The position numbers were made by a program, and so were the translations under genes. The notes under the pieces are model-generated. The model was given only the letters and a program-made list of their open reading frames with translations, searched no databases and was not told the DNA's origin. A stretch of DNA of 5,303 bases, taken from positions 1 to 5,303 of the forward strand of contig DNSZ01000052.1 of the NCBI GenBank assembly GCA_003500165.1. The letters are read 5' to 3'. The stretch is from Paracoccaceae bacterium. GTDB lineage: Bacteria > Pseudomonadota > Alphaproteobacteria > Rhodobacterales > Rhodobacteraceae. Within the stretch, counting starts at the first letter, position 1, and each line of letters opens with the position of its first letter. This document shows, piece by piece, positions 1 through 5,303 of the stretch.

Positions 1-64
1 CGGTTGCTGCCCCTGCCGGCGCCCCGCTCTCGCCCGACAGAACCGCCGGCAGGGGCAGCAACCG
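1..64. repeat. Perfect 20-bp inverted repeat at the window edge, within recO
   Basis: Positions 1-20 (cggttgctgcccctgccggc) are the exact reverse complement of positions 45-64, with a 24-base spacer. The repeat reaches the first base of the window, so its true length is unknown. The inner arm (45-64) encodes the conserved RecO motif RLLPLPA. The outer arm, read as recO, gives codons CCG GCA GGG GCA GCA ACC, with A in the third position three times in six, unlike the rest of the gene. It is either a real hairpin or a fold-back artefact at a contig end. Confidence 0.9.
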
Positions 65-616
65 GTCGGCCCATTCCCCCGCCCCGGCGCGGCTGACCGC
101 GCGCCCCGTCTTCGGCGAGACGAAGGCCAGCTCGTCGGTCGCCCCGGTGGCGGCGCAATGCGACAGATCGAGGCCAAAGCCCGATTCCTCCAGCAGCGCC
201 AGTTCCCAGCGCAGATAGGCCAGGGGCCAGCCCGGCGCGCCCGCCACCACATCGTCGAGCAGCGCCAGGCTGCGCGCGTAAAGCCCCGGATGGGCCGCCC
301 GTTCGGGCAGCGCGAAGGCGAGCAGCGCGGTGACCGATCGCAGCGCCGCCAGCGCCGCCGGGTCGCCCAGCAGCCCGCCGGCACGGTCGCGCAGCGGTTC
401 CACCCGAAAGCTGCCGATATGCGCGTCGAGCCTGGCCTGCCATTCCAGGGCAAGCTGGGCGCCCGGCTGCAGGATCGGCGCCATCCGCCGCCCCGCCCCG
501 CCGCGCACCACGCCGGCATGGCGGCCCTGCGCCCGGGTGAACACCTCGACGATGGCGGCGGTTTCGCCGTGCCGCCGCGCGGTCAGCAGAATGCCCTCGC
601 CGCGCCAACGGATCAC
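1..616 (-). CDS. recO: DNA repair/recombination mediator RecO (partial, 3' end outside window)
   Basis: RecO helps load RecA onto SSB-coated single-stranded DNA in the RecFOR pathway of gap repair. About 205 codons are visible and the gene is still open at the window edge; family members are usually around 240 residues, so roughly the last 35 are missing. The start is a GTG at 616 whose last bases form the DUF1491 stop (GTGA overlap), giving MIRWRGEGILLTARRHGE, a typical RecO N-terminus that begins the OB-fold domain (about residues 1-80). A helical domain follows, then the conserved stretch CAATGATDELAFVSPKTGRA and DRLLPLPA near the visible end. Only one cysteine remains where other RecO proteins have a zinc finger, which is common in proteobacteria. 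The gene is probably co-expressed with era and DUF1491. The last 20 bases of coding sequence lie in a perfect inverted repeat and use unusual codons, so the final residues (PAGAAT) may not be genuine. The identification rests on motif recognition and gene order. Confidence 0.9.
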   Translation of the reverse strand, partial: MIRWRGEGILLTARRHGETAAIVEVFTRAQGRHAGVVRGGAGRRMAPILQPGAQLALEWQARLDAHIGSFRVEPLRDRAGGLLGDPAALAALRSVTALLAFALPERAAHPGLYARSLALLDDVVAGAPGWPLAYLRWELALLEESGFGLDLSHCAATGATDELAFVSPKTGRAVSRAGAGEWADRLLPLPAVLSGESGAPAGAAT

Positions 617-939
617 GGCGCATCCCCGTCGAGCAGCGCCCGGCCGGCCTTGTCCTCGACCTCGATGAGCCACAGATCGGGGTCGCGGGCGCGCTGGCGG
701 GCGAGCGCGGCGTCGACCTCGGCCTCGGGTCCCTCGGCGACGGTGACCCAGACCGTGGCACCGGTTTCGGGATCGAAGCTGCGGGCAAAGCCCTGCGCCC
801 GCCCGTCGAGCGTGTTGAGCTTGACCATCACGGCGCCCGCCGTGGCATCGCCGCGCGCCACCAGATAGGCCGGGATCGCCCAGGATCGCAGCCGCGCCAG
901 ATAGGCCGCGACCCGGATGTCAGAGGTCAGGCGCGCCAT
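613..939 (-). CDS. DUF1491 family protein
   Basis: This small protein of 108 residues has no known function. I recognise it as DUF1491 by its position between era and recO, its length, the opening MARLTSDIRVAAYLARLRSW and the conserved tail around DPDLWLIEVED (residues 87-96). It has no signal peptide, membrane segment or cysteine, so it is probably cytoplasmic. The middle (about residues 35-70) reads as alternating strands (AGAVMVKLNTLDG, GATVWVTVAEG), and an acidic-basic helix (EAEVDAALARQRARDPD) precedes the tail. The ATG at 939 lies inside the end of era (20-nt overlap). The longer open frame up to 1143 is only the era shadow and is not used. No strong ribosome binding site is visible beyond GGCGAG in the era coding sequence, so translation is probably coupled to era. 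Its stop overlaps the recO start. Confidence 0.85.
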   Translation of the reverse strand: MARLTSDIRVAAYLARLRSWAIPAYLVARGDATAGAVMVKLNTLDGRAQGFARSFDPETGATVWVTVAEGPEAEVDAALARQRARDPDLWLIEVEDKAGRALLDGDAP

Positions 940-1843
940 CGTGCCGCTCGCCGGGGTCGAGGCCGATTTCGCGCAGCCTTTCGGCCTCTTCCGCCCAGCC
1001 CGGCCGAACCTTGACCTGGACGAACAGATGCACCGGCCGATCGAGCATCGCGGCGATATCGGCCTGTGCGGCCTGGCGCACCGCCTTGATCGTGCCGCCC
1101 GCCTTGCCCAGCACGATGCCCTTGTGGCCGTCCCGGGCGACATAGACGATCTGCCGGATCACCGCCGCGCCGTCGGCGCGATCCTCCCAGCTCTCGCCCT
1201 CCACCGTCAGCTGATAGGGCAGTTCCTGATGCAGTCGCAGCATCAGCTTTTCGCGGGTGATCTCGGCGGCGAGCATGCGCAGCGGCAGATCGGCCAGCTG
1301 ATCTTCGGGATAAAGCCACGGGCCCGCCGGCAGATGGCCGGCAAGCCAGGCCTTCAGATCGGCCACCCCGGCGCCGGTTTGCGCCGATATCATGAAGGTG
1401 GCGGCAAAATCGAACGCCGCATTGGCATCGGCCGCCAGCCCCAGCAGCGCCGGCCGCTTGACCCGGTCGATCTTGTTGATCGCCAGCAGCACCGGCGCCG
1501 CGCCCGCCCGGGCGCCCAGCGCATCTAGGATGCGGCGCACCCCATCGGTCAGCCCGCGCTGCGCCTCGATCAGCAGGACGACGATATCGGCGTCGGCCGC
1601 GCCGCCCCAGGCGGCGGTCACCATCGCCCGGTCGAGCGCGCGGCGCGGCGCGAACAGGCCCGGCGTGTCGACAAAGACGATCTGCGTCGCATCCGCCACC
1701 GCCACGGCGCGCAACCGCGCCCGCGTCGTCTGGACCTTGTGGGTGACCGGCGCCAGCTTCGCCCCCACCATGGCGTTCAGCAGGGTGGACTTGCCGGCAT
1801 TGGGCTCTCCGATCAGGGCAACGAAGCCCGCGCGCGTCGACAT
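920..1843 (-). CDS. era: GTPase Era
   Basis: Era is an essential GTPase that binds the 3' end of 16S rRNA and helps mature the 30S subunit. The 307-residue length fits the family. GTPase motifs in order: G1 GEPNAGKST (12-20), G2 around the threonines of KVQTTR (36-41), G3 DTPG (59-62), G4 NKID (123-126) and G5 SAQTG (153-157). The C-terminal KH RNA-binding domain contains GHKGIVLGKAG (239-249), preceded by the LPYQLTVEGESWED segment typical of Era. I chose the ATG at 1843 because GGAAGG lies about 6 nt upstream and the protein then begins MSTRAGFVALIGEPNAGKST as in relatives. A GTG at 1867 is in frame but would place the ribosome binding site inside the gene. In related genomes era directly follows rnc; here a CPBP protease gene lies 69 nt upstream on the same strand and no clear era promoter is visible, so read-through is likely. 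Confidence 0.97.
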   Translation of the reverse strand: MSTRAGFVALIGEPNAGKSTLLNAMVGAKLAPVTHKVQTTRARLRAVAVADATQIVFVDTPGLFAPRRALDRAMVTAAWGGAADADIVVLLIEAQRGLTDGVRRILDALGARAGAAPVLLAINKIDRVKRPALLGLAADANAAFDFAATFMISAQTGAGVADLKAWLAGHLPAGPWLYPEDQLADLPLRMLAAEITREKLMLRLHQELPYQLTVEGESWEDRADGAAVIRQIVYVARDGHKGIVLGKAGGTIKAVRQAAQADIAAMLDRPVHLFVQVKVRPGWAEEAERLREIGLDPGERHDGAPDL

Positions 1844-1876
1844 GCTGTCCCTTCCGCCGTTTCGCACGGGTCTAGC

Positions 1877-1894
1877 CGCGCCGGCGCCGGCGCG
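1877..1894. repeat. 18-bp perfect palindrome between the CPBP gene and era
   Basis: The sequence cgcgccggcgccggcgcg is its own reverse complement and sits in the 69-nt gap between the CPBP stop and the era start. With no loop it would make a poor terminator, and no T-tract follows on the minus strand. Such GC-only palindromes arise readily in a genome this GC-rich. It could weaken read-through or be an operator, but the sequence alone shows only the symmetry. Confidence 0.5.
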
Positions 1895-1912
1895 CCAGCG
1901 GCATCAGCGCTG

Positions 1913-2743
1913 TCAGCGGCGGTCGGGAATCACCCGGGTCACACCCCCGCCGCGCGCGAACGCCGTGCGCCGCGCAAACGCCAGCGCCCCCAACGCGGCC
2001 AGGCCGAACAGCACGGTGTCCCAGGGCCGCGCATCGGGCCAGAACGGGTTGATCAGCTGCCAGTGAAACAGCATCGGCAGCAGGATACTGCCGCGCGATG
2101 CGTTGAAAAGCGGCGTGACCAGCAGGGCAAGCGCGACATTGCCCAGGAAGAAGGGCCAGAACGCCCAGCCGCTTTGCACCAGACCGGCCAGCCAGAAGGC
2201 CGGCAGATGCCACACCCCCCAGGTGACGCCGATCGCCAGCCCGGCAAGGGCCGGCGCCAGGCGCCGCTGCAGAAGCGGCTGCATCACCCCGCGCCAGCCG
2301 AGTTCCTCGACCGGGCCCAGGAACAGCATCGTCGCCATCGCGGCCAGCACCGGCGCCAGCCCTTCGGGCGGCAGCGGCGCGAGGACCGGCCCACCACCGA
2401 TCAGCGAGCCGGCGATGAACACGCCCGGGATACCCAGGATCAGGAACGCCGCCCAGCCGGGCGGGCAGCGCCACAGCAAGAGCCGCGACAGAAAGGCCCG
2501 CAGCCCGGCCACCCCGCCATGCCAGGCAACCAGGGCAAGACCGGCGATGGCAGGCGCCCAGGTGGCGAGGAAAAACGCCGGGTGGTGGCCCGACAGTTGC
2601 CCCAGCAACGCCGTCGCGGGACCGGGCATAAATATCCAGACCCCGGTGATCCCCCAGGTGATGGCGAAGGTCATCAGCAGGAACGCGATCAGCGCCCGAT
2701 CGGGCAGATCGCGGGGCGGGGCGGCGGCGGTTGCGTCGGTCAT
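1913..2743 (-). CDS. CPBP family (CAAX protease/ABI type) intramembrane metalloprotease
   Basis: This 276-residue multi-pass membrane protein matches the CPBP (PF02517) family, whose members include eukaryotic Rce1 and bacterial proteins linked to bacteriocin maturation or self-immunity. Hydrophobic segments lie near residues 17-38, 55-75, 97-115, 128-143, 163-177, 194-212 and 243-257. Conserved motifs are present: EELGWR with the paired glutamates E146-E147 and R151, WGVWH ending in H179 (a W in place of the usual F of FxxxH), and HWQLIN with H227 and N232, where the asparagine is one residue later than in the usual HxxxN. The catalytic set therefore looks intact. The ATG at 2743 has GGAAGG about 10 nt upstream; a start at 2839 would add an unlikely basic N-terminus lacking homology. 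The gene is divergent from the pagL-like gene and runs toward era. Its substrate cannot be told. It is not a normal member of the lepB-era cluster and is probably an insertion. Confidence 0.85.
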   Translation of the reverse strand: MTDATAAAPPRDLPDRALIAFLLMTFAITWGITGVWIFMPGPATALLGQLSGHHPAFFLATWAPAIAGLALVAWHGGVAGLRAFLSRLLLWRCPPGWAAFLILGIPGVFIAGSLIGGGPVLAPLPPEGLAPVLAAMATMLFLGPVEELGWRGVMQPLLQRRLAPALAGLAIGVTWGVWHLPAFWLAGLVQSGWAFWPFFLGNVALALLVTPLFNASRGSILLPMLFHWQLINPFWPDARPWDTVLFGLAALGALAFARRTAFARGGGVTRVIPDRR

Positions 2744-2838
2744 TCGGGTGTCACCTTCCCAGGCCTTGGGGGCGTCGCATGGCGGGCCGGCGCGGGTCAA
2801 GCGATGCAGCCGTCGCGGGCAGTCGACGGCACGGTGCA
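2744..2838. promoter_or_regulatory. Divergent intergenic region, presumed promoters of the CPBP and pagL-like genes
   Basis: These 95 bases separate two genes that point away from each other, so promoters in both directions are expected here. On the minus strand a TTGACC hexamer (about 2797-2792) could be a -35 box for the CPBP gene, but no good -10 follows at the right spacing. On the plus strand I see no convincing -35/-10 pair and no Shine-Dalgarno before either candidate start of the pagL-like gene. The ribosome binding site of the CPBP gene (GGAAGG, near 2754-2759) is the only clear signal. Confidence 0.35.
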
Positions 2839-3447
2839 ATGCACTACACCAACCCTATGGGCAGTGGCGGCAGGGCGATACGAGCGGCGCGCGGGGCAGT
2901 TGCCGCAGGTTTGATCGGCGCGTTTGCCCCGATGGCAACGGCGCAGCAGGACCACCTGTCGGTGTTCGCCGGGACCCTGATCATGAACGACTGGAACGAA
3001 GCGTTCGCGCAGCCCCAGGACCTGAACTTCACCGGCGACTCGCTGGTCGGGCTGGCGGCCGGTCGCGACTGGTCGCTGGGCTGGCGCGGGCTGTCGGCGG
3101 GGATCGAGGGCCAGCTGGCCTGGCATTTCGGCGACGGCTACAGCTATGGCCAGATCGCCTTGCCGGCCGTGCTGCGCTACGATCCGGGCTGGCAGCGGGT
3201 ACTGCTGCGCAGCTTTGCCTATGGCCTTGGCCTGTCCTACACCACCGAGATATCCCAGCCCGAGGTCGAGAAGGGCGGCCAATCGCAACGGACGATGTTC
3301 TACTGGTTTCTCGAGACCGAGTTCGGTCGCCCCGAGCGGCCGTTGCGCTATTTCGCCCGGTTGCATCACCGCTCGACCGGGTTTGGCGCCTTCGGCGAAG
3401 CCGGCAGCTCGAACTATCTGCTGGTTGGGGTGCGGCGGCGTTTCTGA
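2839..3447 (+). CDS. Outer-membrane acyloxyacyl hydrolase / PagL-like lipid A deacylase family protein
   Basis: The product resembles the PagL-type (PF09411) family, small outer-membrane beta-barrels that remove an acyl chain from lipid A. An N-terminal signal peptide is visible (basic RAIRAAR, then GAVAAGLIGAFAP), with likely cleavage after ATA at residue 35. The mature part, about 167 residues, alternates polar and aromatic residues as barrel strands do and ends in VGVRRRF, with the terminal Phe typical of outer-membrane barrels. Near the C-terminus HHRSTGFGAFGEAGSSNY (176-193) holds the candidate catalytic His177 and Ser179 of the H-x-S motif. The third residue, a Glu in Pseudomonas PagL, is uncertain: Glu187 is nearby but closer than expected. 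The start is also uncertain: ATG at 2839 or at 2857 (MGSGGRAIRAAR), neither with a Shine-Dalgarno. The gene opposes its neighbours, being divergent from CPBP and convergent with rnc. It could instead be a non-enzymatic barrel protein. Confidence 0.65.
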   Translation: MHYTNPMGSGGRAIRAARGAVAAGLIGAFAPMATAQQDHLSVFAGTLIMNDWNEAFAQPQDLNFTGDSLVGLAAGRDWSLGWRGLSAGIEGQLAWHFGDGYSYGQIALPAVLRYDPGWQRVLLRSFAYGLGLSYTTEISQPEVEKGGQSQRTMFYWFLETEFGRPERPLRYFARLHHRSTGFGAFGEAGSSNYLLVGVRRRF

Positions 3448-3472
3448 TACCAAAGCGCATGCGTGTGAAACG

Positions 3473-3640
3473 AAAGGTCATTTGGAGCGCGTTGCCCTTG
3501 ACCGGTTTCGATCCGGGTACTGAGCGCCCGCCCGGGTGGGCGCGGAACGCGCCCGCCGTGGGGCGGGCGGGCGCGTGCCCGATGCTGACGCATCGGGCGG
3601 GTGAATCCAGTTCGATGCGACGCGCTCTAGAATGACCCTT
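3473..3640. repeat. 168-bp imperfect terminal-inverted-repeat element (MITE/REP-like)
   Basis: The left arm 3473-3509 and right arm 3603-3640 are imperfect inverted copies: about 26 of 37 paired bases match with a one-base gap. They share blocks such as ggtcatt/aatgacc and gagcgcgt/acgcgctc. The roughly 93-bp core is very GC-rich and holds three hairpins in a row. It contains no gene and fills most of the gap between the convergent pagL-like gene and rnc. The arms, beginning with an AGAGCGCG-type motif, look like dispersed extragenic repeats known in alphaproteobacteria; that resemblance is from memory. No target-site duplication is obvious. Confidence 0.55.
3524..3598. terminator. Three tandem hairpins between convergent genes, possible bidirectional terminator
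   Basis: Three stem-loops follow one another: gcgccc/gggcgc (3524-3529 with 3538-3543), an 11-bp perfect stem (3547-3557 with 3566-3576, 8-base loop) and a 9-bp perfect stem gcccgatgc/gcatcgggc (3577-3585 with 3590-3598, loop tgac). The second and third are directly adjacent. They lie downstream of both the pagL-like gene and rnc, where a terminator for both is expected. No T-tract follows in either direction, so classic intrinsic termination is doubtful. Protecting transcript 3' ends is an alternative role. Confidence 0.4.
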
Positions 3641-3656
3641 GTTCCACCTCCCGCCA

Positions 3657-4337
3657 TCACACCCCGAGCTCTGCCAACAGCGCCGCCGCAGCGGCCTGTT
3701 CGGCGGCGCGTTTCGCGCCCGCCGTCGCCTCGGCCGTGCGCCCATCGGCCAGCCGGGCGGCCACGGTGAAGCGCGGGGCATGGGCGGGGCCCGCGCGGGC
3801 GATCTCGACATAATCGGGCGGTGCCATCCCACGCGCCTGGGCCCATTCCTGCAGCGCCGATTTCGCGTCGCGCGCATCCTCGGCGACCCCGGCGACCCGG
3901 TCGCCCCACAGCCGCAGCACAAGCGACCGGGCGGCGGCAAAGCCGGCATCGAGATAGACCGCCGCGATCACCGCCTCCATCGCATCGGCCAGCAAGGCAG
4001 CCTTGCGCCGGCCGCCCGACAGCCGCTCGGACCGGCCCAGCCGCAGTGCCTCGCCCAGGCCGATCTCGGCGGCCACCGCGGCGCAGGTCTCGCGCCGCAC
4101 GAGGGCGTTGAAGCGGGGGGCCAGCTGGCCCTCGCTGGCCGTCGGATCGGCCTCGAGCAGCGCCTCGGCCATCGCCAGCCCCAGAACCCGGTCGCCCAGG
4201 AACTCCAGCCGCTGGTTGTCGGCCGTCCCGGCCCCGCCGAGGCTCGGATGGGTCAGCGCCTCGGTCAGCAAGGCGGGCCGGGCGAAGTCGTGGCCCAGCC
4301 GGCGCAAAAGGGCCGCTTGTGCCGCCGTGTCGCTCAC
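3657..4337 (-). CDS. rnc: Ribonuclease III
   Basis: RNase III cuts double-stranded RNA, processing the rRNA precursor and regulatory or antisense duplexes in the cytoplasm. The 226-residue length is normal. The catalytic domain (about residues 1-150) contains the signature NQRLEFLGDRVLG (41-53) with E45 and D49, and a second acidic pair D118 and E121 in LADAMEAVIAAVYLDAG. The position of E. coli Glu38, the first residue of its NERLEFLGD motif, is Gln42 here; the other four metal-site acids are kept. A double-stranded RNA-binding domain (about 156-225) begins KSALQEWAQ and includes the basic helix GAKRAAEQAAAAAL. The start is GTG at 4337, which overlaps the lepB stop as GTGA, implying translational coupling. 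The longer frame up to 4673 is inside lepB and not coding. In relatives era follows directly; here a convergent pagL-like gene and hairpins come next. Confidence 0.96.
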   Translation of the reverse strand: MSDTAAQAALLRRLGHDFARPALLTEALTHPSLGGAGTADNQRLEFLGDRVLGLAMAEALLEADPTASEGQLAPRFNALVRRETCAAVAAEIGLGEALRLGRSERLSGGRRKAALLADAMEAVIAAVYLDAGFAAARSLVLRLWGDRVAGVAEDARDAKSALQEWAQARGMAPPDYVEIARAGPAHAPRFTVAARLADGRTAEATAGAKRAAEQAAAAALLAELGV

Positions 4338-5122
4338 ACGATCCTCTTGAAGAAGCGGTCGGCCCGCCACGTCCAGAAGTAGAACAGCGATCGCCCGGCG
4401 GCGGAAAACAGCACCCTGTCCGCCCGGCCCAGCAGGTTCTCGGCCGGGACGAAGCCGACGCCGCTGGGCGGCGCGACGCGGCTGTCCTGGCTGTTGTCGC
4501 GGTTGTCGCCCATCACGAAATACTGCCCCTCGGGCACGGTGTAGACCGGCGTGTTGTTGCGCCCGCCCCGGTCGGTGATCTTCAGGATGTCGTGGGTCAC
4601 GTCCCCCGGCAGCGTCTCGCGAAAGCGCGGCTTTTCGCAATCCCCGCCCAGACCGACCGGCGCATTCGCGCATTGCGGCAGGCTGCGCGCCGCGCCCTGC
4701 GGTTCATAGGTCTCGACAAAGACGCCTGCGGGCGCGACCGGCACGCGCGCGCCGTTCAGGATCAGCCGGCCCTCCGCGACCTGCACCCGATCGCCGGGCA
4801 GCCCGATCACCCGCTTGATGAAGTCGGCGCCGTTGGCGGGGTGCTTGAACACCACCACGTCGCCGCGCTCGGGCTCGGAGCCGAACCAGCGTCCCTGGAT
4901 GAACGGGCAGGCCGAAAACGGGCAGGAATGGCGCGAATAGCCATAAGCCATCTTGTTGATGAACAGGTAGTCGCCGATCAGCAGCGTGTCCTTCATCGAG
5001 CCCGAAGGGATCCAGAAGGGCTGGAAGAAAAGCGTGCGGATCGCCACCGCGATCAGGATCGCCCAGAACAGCGTGCGCAGCGTCTCGCCCCAGCCGCCCG
5101 TGCCCTCTGCCTTGTTCGCCAT
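4334..5122 (-). CDS. lepB: Signal peptidase I
   Basis: Signal peptidase I removes signal peptides from exported proteins at the periplasmic face of the inner membrane. The 262-residue protein has one N-terminal membrane segment (about residues 17-33, LFWAILIAVAIRTLFF), followed at once by the catalytic box PSGSMKDTLLIGD with nucleophile Ser42. The general base is Lys103 in DFIKRVIGLPGD (box D), and box E is GDNRDNSQDSR (205-215). All S26 family boxes are intact. Four cysteines lie in the periplasmic part (C67, C72, C151, C162) and could form disulfides. The ATG at 5122 is preceded by AGGGGG with 6-nt spacing. It is the first gene of the visible operon, and its stop overlaps the rnc start by four bases. 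A candidate promoter with a perfect TTGACA lies just upstream. The product must act on the pagL-like protein's signal peptide as on others, but that implies no special link. Confidence 0.97.
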   Translation of the reverse strand: MANKAEGTGGWGETLRTLFWAILIAVAIRTLFFQPFWIPSGSMKDTLLIGDYLFINKMAYGYSRHSCPFSACPFIQGRWFGSEPERGDVVVFKHPANGADFIKRVIGLPGDRVQVAEGRLILNGARVPVAPAGVFVETYEPQGAARSLPQCANAPVGLGGDCEKPRFRETLPGDVTHDILKITDRGGRNNTPVYTVPEGQYFVMGDNRDNSQDSRVAPPSGVGFVPAENLLGRADRVLFSAAGRSLFYFWTWRADRFFKRIV

Positions 5123-5148
5123 GCGCTGCCCCCTGCCCGTGCGGGCGC

Positions 5149-5177
5149 GTCATGCGCAGGGGCGCGGGGGGTGTCAA
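5149..5177 (-). promoter_or_regulatory. Candidate sigma-70-type promoter of the lepB-rnc operon
   Basis: On the minus strand a perfect TTGACA (5177-5172) is followed after exactly 17 bases by CATGAC (5154-5149), which matches TATAAT at three of six positions, a common degree in GC-rich alphaproteobacteria. Transcription would begin near 5142, giving a leader of about 20 nt that contains the ribosome binding site AGGGGG before the lepB ATG at 5122. The -35 match is strong and the -10 weak. Confidence 0.45.
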
Positions 5178-5213
5178 GGCGGCGGCAGGCCCGGCAACCA
5201 CGGGCACCGGCAG

Positions 5214-5240
5214 CAGACCGGGCCGCCGCGACCCGGTCTG
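5214..5240. terminator. Hairpin upstream of lepB, possible terminator of a preceding gene
   Basis: cagaccggg (5214-5222) pairs perfectly with cccggtctg (5232-5240) around a nine-base loop. A second small hairpin, agcccg/cgggct with loop agga, lies at 5283-5298. No T-tract follows either. Between 5123 and 5303 I see no coding sequence with recognisable content. The hairpins could end transcription of a minus-strand gene lying beyond the window, before the lepB promoter starts afresh. Confidence 0.3.
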
Positions 5241-5303
5241 GCCAAGGTCGAAGCGCGCGCACCACCGCCCGGCCCCCCTGGCAGCCCGAGGACGGGCTTG
5301 GCC

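Noticed and set aside
1..64. Intrinsic terminator or recO regulatory hairpin
   Set aside because: It lies inside an open coding frame and lacks a T-tract; an artefact or a chance coding hairpin fits better.
158..868. Plus-strand 236-codon frame over recO and DUF1491
   Set aside because: It is antisense to two recognised genes and reads as Arg/Ala/Pro-rich sequence without motifs.
1739..3635. Long plus-strand open frames (391 and 510 codons) opposite the CPBP gene and across the pagL-like gene
   Set aside because: Their translations are Arg/Pro/Gln/Gly-rich low-complexity sequence with no family motif, and they overlay genes with clear motifs in other frames. High GC leaves such shadows open.
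3448..3656. Insertion sequence with a transposase
   Set aside because: Inverted arms are present, but no transposase reading frame exists in or near the element, so only a non-autonomous repeat can be claimed.
3478..3949. Minus-strand frames running from rnc into the intergenic element
   Set aside because: They are out of frame with rnc and consist of Arg/Pro/Gly-rich sequence; the true rnc frame ends at 3657.
5123..5303. C-terminus of an upstream gene such as acpS or pdxJ
   Set aside because: None of the minus-strand frames gives recognisable protein sequence here; the stretch looks non-coding.

Overview
The window is GC-rich DNA whose codons end almost always in G or C. Its core is a run of conserved housekeeping genes on the minus strand: lepB (signal peptidase I), rnc (RNase III), era (ribosome-assembly GTPase), a DUF1491 gene and recO (recombination mediator). 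This order, with a small DUF1491 protein between era and recO, together with the protein sequences points to an alphaproteobacterium, most likely of the Rhodobacterales (Rhodobacter/Paracoccus relatives). Genus cannot be fixed from the sequence alone.

Layout, in the direction of minus-strand transcription. 5303-5123: non-coding DNA with an inverted repeat (possible terminator of an upstream gene), then a candidate promoter and ribosome binding site for lepB. 5122-4334: lepB. 4337-3657: rnc, starting with a GTG that overlaps the lepB stop codon. 3656-1844: about 1.8 kb not expected inside this operon. It holds a 168-bp imperfect inverted-repeat element packed with hairpins, a plus-strand outer-membrane protein resembling PagL/acyloxyacyl hydrolase lipid A deacylases, and a minus-strand CPBP (CAAX-type) intramembrane protease, the two genes being divergent. 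1843-920: era. 939-613: DUF1491, overlapping era by 20 nt. 616-1: recO, overlapping DUF1491 by 4 nt and running off the window edge.

The two halves of the housekeeping cluster show tight spacing and overlapping stops and starts, which suggests translational coupling. The inserted pair splits them: a plus-strand gene lies convergent to rnc, so lepB-rnc and era-DUF1491-recO can hardly share a full transcript. era must have its own promoter or be read from the CPBP gene 69 nt upstream.

Points worth a second look are the split operon, the inverted-repeat element at the rnc/pagL-like junction, the pairing of two envelope genes inside it, and a perfect 20-bp inverted repeat at the extreme left end of the window inside recO. 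The codon use of its outer arm is atypical, so it may be a fold-back assembly artefact. No convincing new defence or mobile system was found.
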